DNA from: Antitrichia curtipendula
Taxonomy: Eukaryota; Streptophyta; Bryopsida; Hypnales; Leucodontaceae
Reading direction: 5' to 3'
NCBI GenBank assembly: GCA_951230915.1
Contig: OX579636.1
Coordinates: 34,221,567 to 34,285,566 of the forward strand
Length of the DNA: 64,000 bases
Within the stretch, counting starts at the first letter, position 1, and every line of letters begins with the position of its first letter. A model generated the notes under the pieces. The model ran no database searches and was not told the DNA's origin. It was given only the letters and a program-made list of their open reading frames with translations. Made by a program: the position numbers and the translations under genes. Positions 24,401 through 36,580 of this stretch are shown here, piece after piece.

Positions 24401-24830
24401 TCTCTAAGAATTCCTTCATTTGTAGAATTTTTTGCTTTTAAAGCTCTTCCATCAATTACTCTTCCTCTCTAGTAACATCTCTACTCACTCACATAATGGG
24501 TCACTTGCTTAATCTAGGGTGACTACTACCTAACTGGACAACACCAAGAGTAGACATATAAACAATAAACTCTTAAGTCCATATACGGCAAAAGATTTGA
24601 TTGTCCATTTGTCTTTGGAATTTGCCAAGTAAGCAACGCTTCAAAGACTAGGCCATAAATTGAACTTGAATAACCATTCAAAGTATACATCCCATACCCA
24701 CAAGTAATCTCAACAACAAAAGATTTGTCAAAATGCAACAATTTTGTTATGCAATAAGAGGCACATACATCCCACTCTACAAACAAAAACTCAAAAACAA
24801 TCAAACACTCCTTAATCTATACAACCTACC
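21449..24830. other. Intergenic: promoter side of the synthase gene, then AT-rich DNA
   Basis: From 21450 to about 22500 the DNA is less AT-rich and may hold the 5' untranslated region and promoter of the minus-strand synthase gene. Small frames on both strands there show no family likeness. From 22560 to 24830 the sequence is strongly AT-rich and I see no gene or clear repeat. Confidence 0.4.
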
Positions 24831-24834
24831 TTAA

Positions 24835-25807
24835 CCCCTAAAGGCCCGTTTGTCCCCTCGGGGGACAATTTGGGTCCGGGTAGGTTTCTGTGACCTCAAT
24901 TTGTAGAAAAAAAATTTGGGATTTTTTGAGGTTCTACGGTTCTGCGAGAACCGTAGAATAATTATATATAATTTATAATTTATATAATTTTATATAATTT
25001 TATATTATAGAATAATTTATATAATTTTTATTTCAAATGGTGCCTAGGAGAAAAAAGTTATGCCAAAAATAGAGTTCAATGGGCAATACAAAAAAATCAC
25101 AAAAAATCAAAATAAACTTCTTAAATATTTTTTTTTAGATCTATGCCTTCTGTGTACATTTGAAGCTTTGATTCATTCTATTTGGACTAATAATGAAAAA
25201 GTTATGGACAATCTTAGTTTTTCGGGCAATCTAAGCATCTTCTTGAAAAAATAACTTTTAGGATTCATTTTTTAATGCAATTTTACAATTTTCAGAAAAA
25301 AATTGTTAGACAAGGTTGAATATGCTTGCTAGAATAATCTCACCGTTGGGATTATGGTATTTCAATTTTGTCTTAGAGCTATTAACAATTTAGTTATTCC
25401 TTCAATCTTGAACTACTTCTACTTAACAATTTTTTAATGAGTGAAAATTTAGTGTTTTTTTCTTGAATTTTTTTTCCTAGATTCTCAACTGAAGTATTCA
25501 ACATATAAACTTAGAAAATCAAAATCAGCAATACAAAAAATTTAAGTTAAATAGGTTCAAAGCCCAAAAATCTAGTCAAGCAAGGTGCAAAAAAAAACTT
25601 GTTTTCTTCACTTTGAATGCAAATATCTTGCAATCTATTTGGTCAAAGTTTCTGAAATTTCTTGCATACATTTTCATACTAGTCTAGTATAAGATCCTAT
25701 GATTAGATATGCAAAAAAAAACAATTTTTATAGTTTTTTACTCTTTGCAATAGAAGTGGCAGTTTTGAGTGTGTTTTGATGGAGAAAAGGCCTCAGGGCT
25801 TTAGGGG
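24835..25807. mobile_element. TTAA-flanked element D
   Basis: TTAA at 24831-24834 and 25808-25811. Ends CCCCTAAAGGCCC and, inverted, CCCCTAAAGCCC. The interior contains AAGTTATGGACAAT and ATATCTTGCAATCT, also found in the elements at 30432, 34624 (inverted) and 40685. Non-coding, 973 bases. Confidence 0.85.
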
Positions 25808-26197
25808 TTAAAACACTAATTGCAATTAAGCTCCCAAACTTTGACCTTCTTTTCAACCTAATCCCTTATCCCTACACAAATTTAATTAGAATAGAGTCTC
25901 CCTACTTGCAAAGATACATAATCTAGGTGTCACTTGAACCGGCTTTTTGGAGCCCAACATGGGACACCAACCTTAGAGTGGTTGGAATTATTTCTCTCTA
26001 ATTCTCAAACGTGATTTGAAAACACTACTATGGGGTGTTAGGGGGGTGTTAGGGGACAAATTTCCAAAGCTAGAATCACATGATGTCAATAATGGAAAGA
26101 GATAGGTACATCTCGCCCAAGAAGTCAAGAGGTTTGACACTCCTCATTGGAGGCAGGAGGCACACAGGAGGCAGGAGGCACACAGGAGGCAATTAGG

Positions 26198-26334
26198 GCA
26201 ATGCAATTTCAAGTTCCTACGAGGGGCCTATTACTCAGATCTGGCAATCACAAGTGGACAGACTTGAAAACAAGAGGGAGAGTTGCATGGTTGAAGAGGT
26301 GTACCGTAACACAAATAATGAACTCGGGACTCCC
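26198..26334. repeat. Copy of a ~140-base repeat near the SAM-domain gene
   Basis: It begins GGGCAATGCAATTT and has a middle TGGACAGACTTGAAAACAAGA and an end with GTAACAC. Related copies are at about 27236-27370, 27475-27590 and 27627-27755, three of them in the intron of the neighbouring gene. The copy is cut off at 26335 by the TTAA element. A small GGAGGCAGGAGGCACACA tandem repeat precedes it at 26146-26190. Confidence 0.6.
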
Positions 26335-26338
26335 TTAA

Positions 26339-26743
26339 CCCATTAAGGACCAGTCGACCATTCTGTTGTCGATTTGGGTCTTTGGGGGTTTGTAGAGAGA
26401 GCATGTCAATGAATTTGATGACGTGGCAAAGGGGACGGGTCTGGGAAATTGAGAAGTGAAGAGTTTAGGACAATAACTAGGCCAATCTGAGGTGGCATGT
26501 GGCCAAAGGGTTGAAAAAACCAAGACAACAGGGGCTGAAATTACACCAAGATTTGCTAAAAATTCTTGCTTTACAACCCATCTTTACCAAAAATTTAAAT
26601 GCTAAATCCTATAACATGCACAATACTTCCATCCATACGGTTAGATCTCCGATAGGCACTTGCATTCAAAAATTTTAAAACTGCTCCCAATTGGCCATAC
26701 AAAGGATTGCCCACCCCCCAAATCAACCACGGTCCTTAATGGG
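26339..26743. mobile_element. TTAA-flanked element E (short)
   Basis: TTAA at 26335-26338 and 26744-26747. The 13-base terminal repeat CCCATTAAGGACC is perfect. At 405 bases it is the smallest complete member in the window and is non-coding. It lies just downstream of the SAM-domain gene and may fall in its 3' untranslated region. Confidence 0.85.
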
Positions 26744-26978
26744 TTAACTTGTGATAATTCAAACCTTTCCTGCTCGATTAATATGTCATCTCTACAACAC
26801 TCAAATACACAGGCAGCACATGGTTCAAATTCAATGTAAAGAAAGCGGGACTTGCAACTCACAGCCGTTGGCAACAAAATCCGAAACTTCCGAAGTCAAT
26901 GACCCTGAAAATGTGAAGGAAAGGAAAGGGTGGCTCACCCCATTCAATTCCCTGCTAGATTCAGCACCCGCATGCTCA

Positions 26979-29197
26979 TCACCTACCCTTCAATTGCTGG
27001 ATCAACAACTCCAGCTTCCTTCGATCGCCAAAACTCAGGATCTGAAGCTCATCACGAAGGTCATTGTTCGTCAGCTGCAGAAGCAGCTCTCCGTCAATGT
27101 TATTGTCTGCAAATGTGGCGGCGTACCGTGCAAGCCCTTGCTGTCCCAGCCACTCCATCGTCTCCCCTACGGTCCAGTCCTTCGGCTTCGCTGCAATGGA
27201 TCAAGGGTTCACAATCCCACATTAGTGCGAGATTTGCATTTTGCAATACGAAACTTGAAACTCAAAATGCTAGTATGTTTTACAAGAGAGCCTCAGAATC
27301 GCGCAGGGCTCGAAGTAGAATATAGAAGGAAGAGACTCTTACAGTTGGAGTCACGCACTCTGACACCCCTATTCAATAAACAAGAAATGGGTTCCAAGCA
27401 ACTATGAAGAGACAACACCGCATGTAAGTTAAGGGTGACAGAGTTCAAGATTCATACTCCAAGAATGACGGCGATTTGGGCAATGCAATTTTAAAATTCG
27501 ACCAGAGACTCATAAACGCACAGGGCGGGATTTGGACTGAAACGTCATATTGGAGTGGCTGAAACTATGAAGAGTGATACCCCTATTAGGGAGTGTAAAG
27601 GTTCAAGACTTTATACTCGAGAACGGAAACAATTTCAAGTTTCTACGAGAAGCCTCGTAGTTTGAGACGAGATCACAGATGGCCAGATTTGGAAACAAAA
27701 AGAGAGCTGTGTGGCTGAAATTCATGAACTGTGACACCCTTATTGCAAGAAATCCATAACCAGAAATCCCACCTTGCAACATAACATAACATTCTAGAGC
27801 AGTGTTGTTCGCCCACCCTTTTTTCCTGTAGCTGCCCCCTAATTAGCAATAACTACCCTTGCCCACAATTGTTTGCTGAGGGCCAAGGTTTTCATTCTTG
27901 AATTCGATATGTGAGATGATCTGTGCCAAAGACGATAGAGAATTCAGAGAATCTTGAAGATCATGATTCTTCCTTGAAGAAACAGTTGGACTAAACGAAT
28001 TCGCAGCTCCTTTCATGAATGTTATGAGCCCAGAACTGCATCAATTCTTCGCAACCCTAAACCCTAATCCTGTGTTGAGACTTGTTGGCACGTTTCAAGG
28101 AATTGCGAAAGAGTTTGAAGAGAGCAAGCGAGCTCACCAGGCAAGACCGCAGTGCCGGGGGAAGAAGAGCTTTGAGCCAGCAGCATGTCGAATTCCTCCA
28201 ACTCCTTAAGCCTCATAATGCGTTCCTTCTCCTCCAGACTAACGATCTCTTTAGGTTTTTGAGCTTGCGCCTTTAGCTTCTCCGCTTTCACCACTTCCAT
28301 CACCACTTTCTCATTCTTCACCCTCGCCTCCGCCAACGGCCGGTGGACGGCACTGAGAAGAAACGCGAGGCTGCTTACGACTCCGATTTGCAGGAAAACA
28401 GACAGCCCTCCACTAAACAAGAAAAGCAGCGCGAGCAGACGCGGAACTTCGTAGATAAGCGCGTTCGCGACGAGCGCGGCTCTCGCTTCGCCCGGCAGAC
28501 TCTTTTGCTTACTGGCGAACCTCAACCACAGAAACAAATTGGCGAAGGGGATGAAACTTACGGCGAGCGAGAATCCCATGTCCAGCCACCCAGGCGCGGC
28601 GGCTTTTAGCTTGCGAGTGAGGTTCAATGCGTCTACTTCGCTCTGGCTTTGCTCCAAGGCGTACCACCCGCCCACGCAATTCGCTATCATAATACCCGAG
28701 AGGACAAGATCCGCGACGCCGAAGTAAGCAAGGGAGCCAGGGATGAGTCCTCGCAAGCTCGCTATCCAGCCTACAAGAAACAAACCTTCAAAAGACGCCA
28801 GTCCAAGCGGCAGCGACACTGTCAATTGCGAGAGTGGCTTCTTGTCATCTTTCAATGTCACCTCAAATTCGCCCACGGGCTCCTCACTCTTCTCCTTAAT
28901 CCCAGCTCTTGCAATGTAGAGCTCAAATCCTCGCAATCTTTTGTGTCTCAGCACAATCCTATTGGCTAGGACTAAGGTGCCGCGGAGAGAAGAGCCGAGT
29001 GTCGAGGGTGTTATTATTCTCGCGCGACATTGCTGCTCTGAACGACGAGAACGAATTGCTACGGGTGGGGGATTCTTTGTGCTAATTACACAGAACGCCG
29101 AATATGGCGAATGAGCTCTGGCAGAAGACATTATTGCGACCACCATATCCACACCGAAAACCAAAACAGAGCCCCGAGTGCGCACTTCAAACTTCAC
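26979..29197 (-). CDS. Plastid-type membrane protein with C-terminal SAM domain, two exons
   Basis: Exon 1 is 29197-28138, exon 2 is 27190-26979; a 947-base GT-AG intron (donor CCTG-GTGAGC, acceptor TTGCAG) joins them in phase 1, giving 423 residues. Residues 1-75 are rich in Ser, Arg and Ala and resemble a plastid transit peptide; Met18 or Met23 could be the real start. Four or five hydrophobic segments lie near 127-146, 157-180, 205-226, 240-262 and 264-285. Residues 289-340 are Lys/Glu-rich and probably coiled. Exon 2 encodes a sterile alpha motif domain (WTVGETMEWLGQQGL start, RRKLELLIQQLK end), usually a protein-protein or oligomerisation module. Without the splice the frame would run on to a stop at 28064 with unrelated sequence. 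I do not recognise the membrane part; its job is unknown. Intron and 3' flank are rich in repeats. Confidence 0.8.
27236..27755. repeat. Three degenerate ~140-base repeats inside the intron
   Basis: Copies at about 27236-27370, 27475-27590 and 27627-27755 share GCCTC, AGAGACTC or similar blocks and end in GACACCC(C/T)TATT. They match 26198-26334 in the 3' flank. Identity is low, about 60-70% by eye. Confidence 0.5.
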
Positions 29198-30427
29198 AAT
29201 GTATTAGCTTGCGCTTTTCAATTAGATGTCCTTACATACCTACGGCTGGAATAAGAGTAAGTTAAGAAGGATTTTTCCAGAAGAAATGAAGAGGAAGGAT
29301 CGTGGTCCAAGACCGTGACACCGATATAATGACATGAAGAAAACTTCACTCCCGTGTGTAGAGCTCGCAATGGACTACTTCGGTTCAAATTAATATCAAC
29401 TGTGTTTGTCAATCCCTACACCGTAACCATAGATTGGTGAAGCTGAATGCCGACGACCAAAAGGGTGGAAGGCGATCTGCTACATCTTGCACATCTGAGT
29501 TCTGGTTGACCTCTTTTTCTGAATGACATTGCATCTCGCCACACTGAATGAAATTCTGCTACGTCTCCTTCTAGACCACTGCCACCAGTAGGAGCCTTTC
29601 TATGGTGGATGGCTACAGGCTATAACAGCTTCTGTGGTGTTTAGGGAACCAGTGTCACCTTTGACAACCATGAACCCATGATCCCTTCTGGCTCTTCCTC
29701 TTCGTCAAAAGCTTCCCTGCGTAGTGGCTTCTGCAGGGTAATAGATTGCTATAGGACATGCTTAGGGGTAACAGTTAGATACACCATCAGATCACACAGC
29801 GTTGACAGATTTCTGCAAGTATTCCGAATAGGGCAATCCCCGCCGACAAGATATTTATGTAACTATAATCCTTACTTCCTCCTAGAACGGTCCAACGGAG
29901 GCAAGACTGTTGAGATTAGGAAGATTGAGCACGGTTCAGATTCAGATGAGAATTCAAATCCTCACGCCCTTCGCCAAACATTCAGAGTCTGTGCACTCTG
30001 TGAATATCCCTATGTGGTTGTGAGGAATTGGATAACAGAGGTTCACGTCATCGAAACCCTAATTGATTTTCATCGCAATGCTGCCTCCACTGCAATCAGG
30101 ACATCAAACTCCCGAACGTAACTTCAGTGATTTTGACGAAGGTTGCGGATTTACTTCTTGAAAGAAGAGAGGGCGTCATTCCCTTGAACCCTAAACCCTG
30201 GAACCCTGGAATTTGTTTGAATTTGTTGATTCCGCATTTTCAACGAAGAATACAAATGTAGCCCCAAAGTGTCAAAAAACTCAAATTTGGTCTCTCTGGC
30301 GCATAAATCCTTGCCCGTACACGTCATGAACATGAGGCTAGAGTTGATTTTGATAAATTTGAAAACTCAAAGATTATTCATTTGTTGTCTCAAAATACAT
30401 GCTAAATAAAATAATCAAAATCTTTTT
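29198..30427. other. Intergenic between the SAM-domain gene and element F
   Basis: The first few hundred bases should be the promoter and 5' untranslated region of the minus-strand gene ending at 29197. A 147-codon open frame at 29678-30121 (plus) has no recognisable domain, and I do not call it a gene. Confidence 0.4.
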
Positions 30428-30431
30428 TTAA

Positions 30432-31367
30432 CCCCTAAAAGCCCATTGTCCCTTCGGGGGACAAATGTGTTTTTGGGCAGGTACCTACAGGCTGCAATTT
30501 TCTCCTGATTTTTTGAAACTTTTTTTGGAGGTAGAAAAGCTGATTAGCTACGTGGGAATATAATTTTTTTCACAACCGGTGCCCGGTAACAAAAGTTATG
30601 ACCAAATAAGCTCAAAACAGGGGACGGGGGGCAGCACGGGCAGCAAAAAAAAATTGCACTTTTTTAATTTTTATTTATTTTTAATATTTTTTTCTCATAG
30701 ATTATATTTTTATCTATCTGGAAAGCTTTGATTCATTTCATTTGGATTTGTTATGAGAAAGTTATGGACATTCTTGTTTTTCGGGCAGTTAGAGCATCTT
30801 TTTGAAAAAATAACTTGTAGGATTCATTTCTAAATGCAATTTTTCAAATTTTTCAATTTTTATTTTTTTTCATGGTTTAGTTTACTTGCTAGAACAATCT
30901 CACCATAGGGATTAGTGCATTTTAATTCCATCTAAAATATATGAATACTTTAGATTTTCCTTCTATCTTGTACCTACTTCTCCTTAACAATTTTTTTAAT
31001 AATGAAAATTATGGTTTTTTGATTTGATTTTTTTTTAATTAGACTCTGAACTCAATTCTCCACTATAAAGATTTAAAGCTCAAAACTCTGTAGTGCAAAA
31101 ATTTTAAGTTAAAAATGTTCAAAGTCAAAAAATCCAGTCCCACAATGTGCTGAAAATTTTGTTTTTTTCACTTTAAACGTAGATATCTTGCAATCTGTGC
31201 GGTCAAGAATTCTGAAATTTTTTCCACACATTCTCATACAAGTTAGGTGTAAGATCCTACGGTTAGATGTGCACAAAAAGAAAATTTAGTTTTTTTTTCA
31301 CTCTTTGCTAAAAAAGTGGCAGTTTTGGGTGTTTTTTGGCAGAAAAAAGGCCTTGGGCCTTTAGGGG
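30432..31367. mobile_element. TTAA-flanked element F
   Basis: TTAA at 30428-30431 and 31368-31371. Ends CCCCTAAAAGCCC and, inverted, CCCCTAAAGGCCC. Very close to the element at 40685-41610 through most of its length (shared GGTGCCCGG, GGCAGGTACCTACAGGCTG and AAGTTATGGACATTC). 936 bases, non-coding. Confidence 0.87.
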
Positions 31368-31371
31368 TTAA

Positions 31372-32888
31372 TTGCTAACAAGATTCTACAAAAATTGTGG
31401 TAGTTTAAAGTTCATTCAAGAAGTTTTAGATGTACCAATAATTATTTAATTCTAATGAAGGCGATGCAAGTGACTTCTAATATTGTTTTTAGATTTTTTT
31501 GATAAAAGTTGAAATTAACGTTAATTTTTGGTGAAACAATGAAGAAAATTCACATCAAATGCAAAACACATTCAAATTTATTGAAAACTTTATTAAAAAT
31601 ATACATAATTATAGTGAAAGTAATCATACCGTAGTGTGTATCATGTTTTCATTTCATTCTATTCATAAAAAAATTTAAGGTCATATTTATATGTCTAAAT
31701 TTAAAAAATCCTAATCTTCCTTGTGACACTAATTTATCAAAGTCAAATTGTTTCAAATTAGTTTAGATAAAATGTTCATATATTATACCAATTCCACAAA
31801 AAAAACAAGAGGTAAATTGCAAATATCTCTACCAAAATAAATATGTAATACTTTTGAATGCTTCTTTTTCATGTGATCTTCAGCTAAGTCTTTCATTTGA
31901 TTATTATATAAAAATCTCCATATTATGACAATAGAAGGCTACTTCTATTATATATTCAAATGCCACAATTCTACTAATATAAGAAATGAATCTTTTTAAA
32001 TAATGGGTCAAAGATGGTACTATTATTTTTAATACATTTTGTGCTTTCATTTGCTTACATAACTTTTGAAATTTCAAACCATTGAGCACCAATACTATCT
32101 CTTCCTATCCCTAAAATGTTGCTAGCGCCCAAAAATGGCATTTGGATGGCTTCAAAACAATATACAAAATGATTGCAAATCATTTTTCATCCAAATCTTG
32201 TTGGTAGAGTTGCTTGAATAGAAGTTGCTTAAGATGATGTTGAAAACTGCTTCATTGACATATTTTTGACCTTTTAACACAAGAAGATGCAAAAAAATGG
32301 ATCACAAAATGTGTTATTGTTGGATATTTTGTAGAATTGTTGTTTTTTGCTCTACATCTTAAATTTCTCTGTAGAAATGATATTTTTTTAGTTTGAGCCC
32401 AATTACTAAAATAAAGGTCATATGTTCTAATTTCTATTCCAATTTGAACATTGTAAAATTCCTAAAATTGAATATCTTATTATATATTGAACTTTAGATG
32501 TATTTCCAGTGTCTACTCAAAATTTTTTAGAATGATATATGAAAATTTTATTTGCATTACAATGTACTTCACTACAATATTCACCTATGGTGAAATTTTC
32601 ATGTTTTGGGAGACAATTTCTATTTGATATGATTCTTCTTCATTTTTTTATCAAAAAAGTTCAAAAAGTTCAATTTTGTATGAAAATGAAACTGAAAAAA
32701 ATTCATCTCTAAAAAATAAAACTCATTCACATTCCGTTGCTAAATGGGAATATACAAGGTGAAGGAAAATATGTTTTGCAACAATATAATAATAGATCTA
32801 GAGTTTCATGACTATGGTTGATAGAGATAATAAAATATTATAGCAACACTAATTTTTCTTCTTCTCTATTAGTTTAGACCTTTACAAG
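31372..32888. other. AT-rich DNA with decayed element remains
   Basis: No gene. From about 32106 to 32790 the sequence resembles the interior of the elements at 32893-33657 and 53356-54081 (shared TTTCTATTTGATATGATT and GTCTAAAAAATAAA-like words), but intact TTAA termini are not seen, so it is an eroded copy. Confidence 0.5.
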
Positions 32889-32892
32889 TTAA

Positions 32893-33657
32893 GCCTACGA
32901 CAGTGTGGTCGCCTAGAAGTGTCCAATGGATGATTTTCCAAATCACTTTAGAAACGAAGTGTCCATTTGGATGACTCCACCTAAGATTGTAGGATGGAGG
33001 AAAAAAACATTTCATTCAATTTTTTCTTGAAGTTGCTTGAGTACATTTTTAGTGAATAGTATTGTAATTCTTCTCATTATCATATTGCTAATTTTTCTGA
33101 AGAAAAAGATGCTTTATTTGCAAATCACCGTTGTAATGTATTTTGACCATTTTTTGTTATTTATTCTTGATGTGAATTTTAGCCATAAAGAATATAATTT
33201 TGAATTTGAATCCAACTAATAAAGTAAAGCTTATCAAAAATAGTTTCTACTCCAATTGCAAATTGGAAAAATTCATAAATTTCAATACTTTATATTAATA
33301 TGAACATTTTGGCCTATAACCATGTTTTTTTTATTTTCTAATTTTATAAAGACACAATAACTTTGATTTATATTATGATGATATACACTATAATATATAT
33401 AGTAAAAATTTCATATTTCTTTTAGTATATTTGATATTTGATATGAGTTTTTTCATTTTTTTATTTTAAAAATTCAAAATAATTTCAAATTTTTTCCAAA
33501 AAATTTGAAAAATTTATGAATTTTTTAGTAGACATATGAAATTATCTCTAAAAAATAAAAATAAAACTTCCATGCATATCTAGTTGTTAAATGATAGCAA
33601 ATATAGTGATGGATAGTGAGGCTAAAAATAAGTAGTCATGGACATATTCTTCTAAGA
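32893..33657. mobile_element. TTAA-flanked element L
   Basis: TTAA at 32889-32892 and 33658-33661. The right end, inverted (TCTTAGAAGAATATGTCCATGA), is similar to the right ends of the elements at 53356-54081 and 62454-63452. The left end starts GCCTACGACAGTG. Terminal repeats are poorly kept, so it is an older copy. Non-coding. Confidence 0.55.
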
Positions 33658-33694
33658 TTAACCATCTATTAAATTTAGATGTTTTTTTTGTTAG

Positions 33695-34163
33695 GTTGAT
33701 ATCTCTTGGAATTTGTGTTTCCTTGTTTGTATTCTTGGTATTGTTGGAAAAATCTGTATAAGGAGGGTTGCATGGGCTTTGTTTCATGATGTTTTGACAT
33801 ATGGTGTCAAAGATATTGAATTTTATTTTATTTTATAAATTATAAAGATGGAAAATTATTTTTGTTTTTGTTCTTATTGTGGCACATTGGTCTATACCTT
33901 AAGTGGGGTTGTTTGTTTTGTTTGATACATTGAGACCTTAGAGACTATAAGGCATCTAGTGGCATTATTGGAACCGTTGGAAAGATCTTTCCAAGGAGGG
34001 TTGAAGTGCACAGACTTTGTTTGTAACGTTTGAACAAACGGTCTTTGTACCGTTGGAAAGATCTTTGCAAGGAGGGGGATGCGGACTTTATTTGTGGCGT
34101 TTGAACAAACGGTCTTGGTACCGTTGGAAAGATCTTTGCAAGGGGTGCATGGACTTTGTTTGT
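33695..34163. repeat. Tandem ~71-76-base repeats
   Basis: ACCGTTGGAAAGATCT occurs at 33973, 34049 and 34120, each followed by CAAGGAGGG and GGACTTTRTTTGT. A weaker copy is at 33700-33790, and further weak copies lie at about 35400-35490 and 35625-35730. The element at 34624-35344 splits the series. Confidence 0.75.
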
Positions 34164-34623
34164 TTCAAATTATTTAATTTCAAAGTTTTTATGAATTTAG
34201 AAATTGAATCAGATTACAAATCTTTTATTTTGGAAAAATCATAACTTTTACATTGCATGTCCAAATGCCACAAAACAAAACCCTTGCACTCCTTCATATA
34301 AAAAAACTTTCTATTTGTGCCAATTTTGTGGCGTTTGCACTCATGGTGTGAAAAGTTATTTTTATTAAAAAACTGTTATAAATTATCTTCTATTTTGAAA
34401 AAAACATAAATTTCACATGGTATGTCCAATTGCCATAAAAACAAAGCCCTTACACTCATTTGTGCATAGAGTTTTTTATTTGTTTCAAGAATGCAACCTC
34501 TCACATTACCGTGCGAAAGATATTGAATTTCCAATTTCTAATGAATTAAAAAATTAGGAAATGATTTTGATTTTGATTTTGGTTGTAGCAACGACAAAGG
34601 GCACACTTATGTAAATCCATTAA

Positions 34624-35344
34624 TCCCTAAAGGGCCAAGGCATTTCTTCCATTAAAAGACACTCAAAATTGCCATTTCAATTGCAAAGACAAAAAAATTT
34701 AGAAATTGTTTGTTTTGCACATCCAGTTTTTATGTTGAATAGTTGAGTTGAAAATACAAGAAACAAAAATTAGGAGAAAAACAATTAATTTTCACTCATT
34801 AAAAAATTGCTTAATAAAACTAGGTTCAAGATTGAAGGAAACACTATATTGTTAATAGCTTTAAGATGGAATTGAAACACAATAATCCCAATGGTTAGAT
34901 TGTTTGAACATGCAAACTAAACGCTATCTAACAAAAAAAGTTATAAAAATTGCAATAAAAAATGAGTTCTATAAGTTATTTTATTAAAAAGATGCTTAGA
35001 TTGCCCAAAAAACTAAGATTGTGCATAACTTTCTCATCACTAGTCCAAATAGAATGAATCAAAGCTTTACATGTAGAAAAGTATAATCTTTTAGGGAAAT
35101 TTTTTTCTTAAAATCATTTTGACTTTTTATAATTTTTTTGTGTTGCCCGCCAAACTCTGGTTTTGCTTATTGTGCCATAACTTTTGCTTCCGGACACCGA
35201 TTGAAATAAAAATTGTATATACACAAAGCTCTCTTACAACTGCACATCCTCAAAAAGTTTCAAAAAGTTTCACTAAAAATTGAGGTTGTAGAAACCTGCC
35301 CGGACCCAAATTGTCCGTCAAGGATATAGACGGTCCTTTAGGGG
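34624..35344. mobile_element. TTAA-flanked element G
   Basis: TTAA at 34620-34623 and 35345-35348. Ends TCCCTAAAGGGCC and, inverted, CCCCTAAAGGACC. Its interior is the inverse of elements D, F and H, with shared strings around ATAACTTTCTCAT and TAACTTTTGCTTCCGGACACCG. 721 bases, non-coding; placed within the tandem-repeat series of 33.7-35.7 kb. Confidence 0.82.
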
Positions 35345-35799
35345 TTAAGTTAGGATGTTTGTTTTCTTTTGTTTGTTACATTGAGATTTCCATGATCGTG
35401 TGTCCTTCAATTCCTTTCTTGGTACCGTCAAAAAGACCTTGGTGAGGAAGGATGCACGGGCTTTATTTCTTGGCGTTTGGACCTACAATGTGGAATTTTT
35501 GAAATTTTGAGTAATTTTTGAATTAAAATTAGAAAATTACTTTTCTTTGGGTGTGGCAATAATACAAGGTACACTATTACATACATCAAATTAGGTATTT
35601 TATTTTTTTTGTTATGATGAAATCTCCAAAACTATGCGTCTCTTGGTCACATTCTTGGTATCATAGGAAAATTCTATGCGAAGAGGGGTGCACGAACTTT
35701 GTTTCGTAACATTCCAACTCATGGCAAAAAAGATATTGAATTTCAAAGTTTATATATATTATAAATTAAAAAATTACCATTACTTTTTATTTTGTTATA

Positions 35800-36281
35800 T
35801 TGCATGTGACAAGGCATCATACCAGTAGTTTTTATAAACCCATAAATGTCGCCGAGGACGTTCTCTGGCCGATGAATGATAAATAATCTTTCCGTGCAAG
35901 ACAGAAATACAACTATTCATCCTCCCAATTTTGTATGGAAAGGGAAGGTCTTCTACAATAGTTTGTCTTCCAATGAGTGTTTTTTTCATTTTTATAAGCC
36001 AACAATTCACACGGTATCCAAACAGACGATTTCCATGGTGACCAGCTCGTCGTTTAACCTTTAAGCGATGGACTTATAACTGTGGAAATCATTTGTTTTG
36101 TCACTGTGTGACTTGTTGGCTTATAAAAATGAAAAAGCACTCATTGGAAGACAAGCTATTGTAGAAGGTCCCTTTCCACACAAAATTGGAAGGATGAATA
36201 GTTGCACTTCTGTCCTGCAAGGAGATATTCTTTGTCATTCATCGACTAGAAAACCGTCCTTGGCGGCGTTTATGGGTTGAG
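35800..36281. repeat. Foldback element with ~170-200-base arms
   Basis: Arms at about 35800-36012 and 36112-36281 are inverted copies joined by a 100-base loop. Shared words include GGAAGACAA, CACTCATTGGAAGAC (inverted in the left arm) and AGGATGAATAGTTG. Both arms keep an open frame with related peptides (KIGRMNSC), suggesting an inverted duplication of coding-derived DNA. Confidence 0.72.
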
Positions 36282-36338
36282 GATTAAATTCTATAAGTAA
36301 AAATAAATTCTGATGAAAACTCATGGCACATTGGAGTA

Positions 36339-36580
36339 AGCTAGGGAGGATTGATCCATGTATTGCCCCACGTTTTACCCCTGCAAAAAACGCTTAAATT
36401 TCTTATTTGTTGCATATGGTAAATTTTTCAAATTTCAAATTTATATTCTCAATCAGATGCCCCAAATGAGCTAGGAGATGCAAAGAAATACAAAATTCTA
36501 TAAGCGACACAAAATAGAGGGCAATTTTTACTGATTTACCCTTTGATGGGGACAATACATGGGTCAATCCTCCCTAACCC
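36339..36580. mobile_element. MITE with 9-base target duplication
   Basis: The inner ends TAGGGAGGATTGATCCATG and, inverted, TAGGGAGGATTGACCCATG agree at all but one base. Flanks ATTGGAGTA (36330-36338) and ACTGGAGTA (36581-36589) match at eight of nine. A nine-base duplication fits Mutator-like elements; eight would fit hAT. 242 bases, non-coding. Confidence 0.72.

Noticed and set aside
26751..27407. 218-codon plus-strand frame
   Set aside because: It overlaps the SAM exon on the other strand, which is recognisable, splices in phase and explains the openness.
29678..30121. 147-codon plus-strand open frame upstream of the SAM-domain gene
   Set aside because: No family likeness, Ser-rich start and mixed composition; probably chance.
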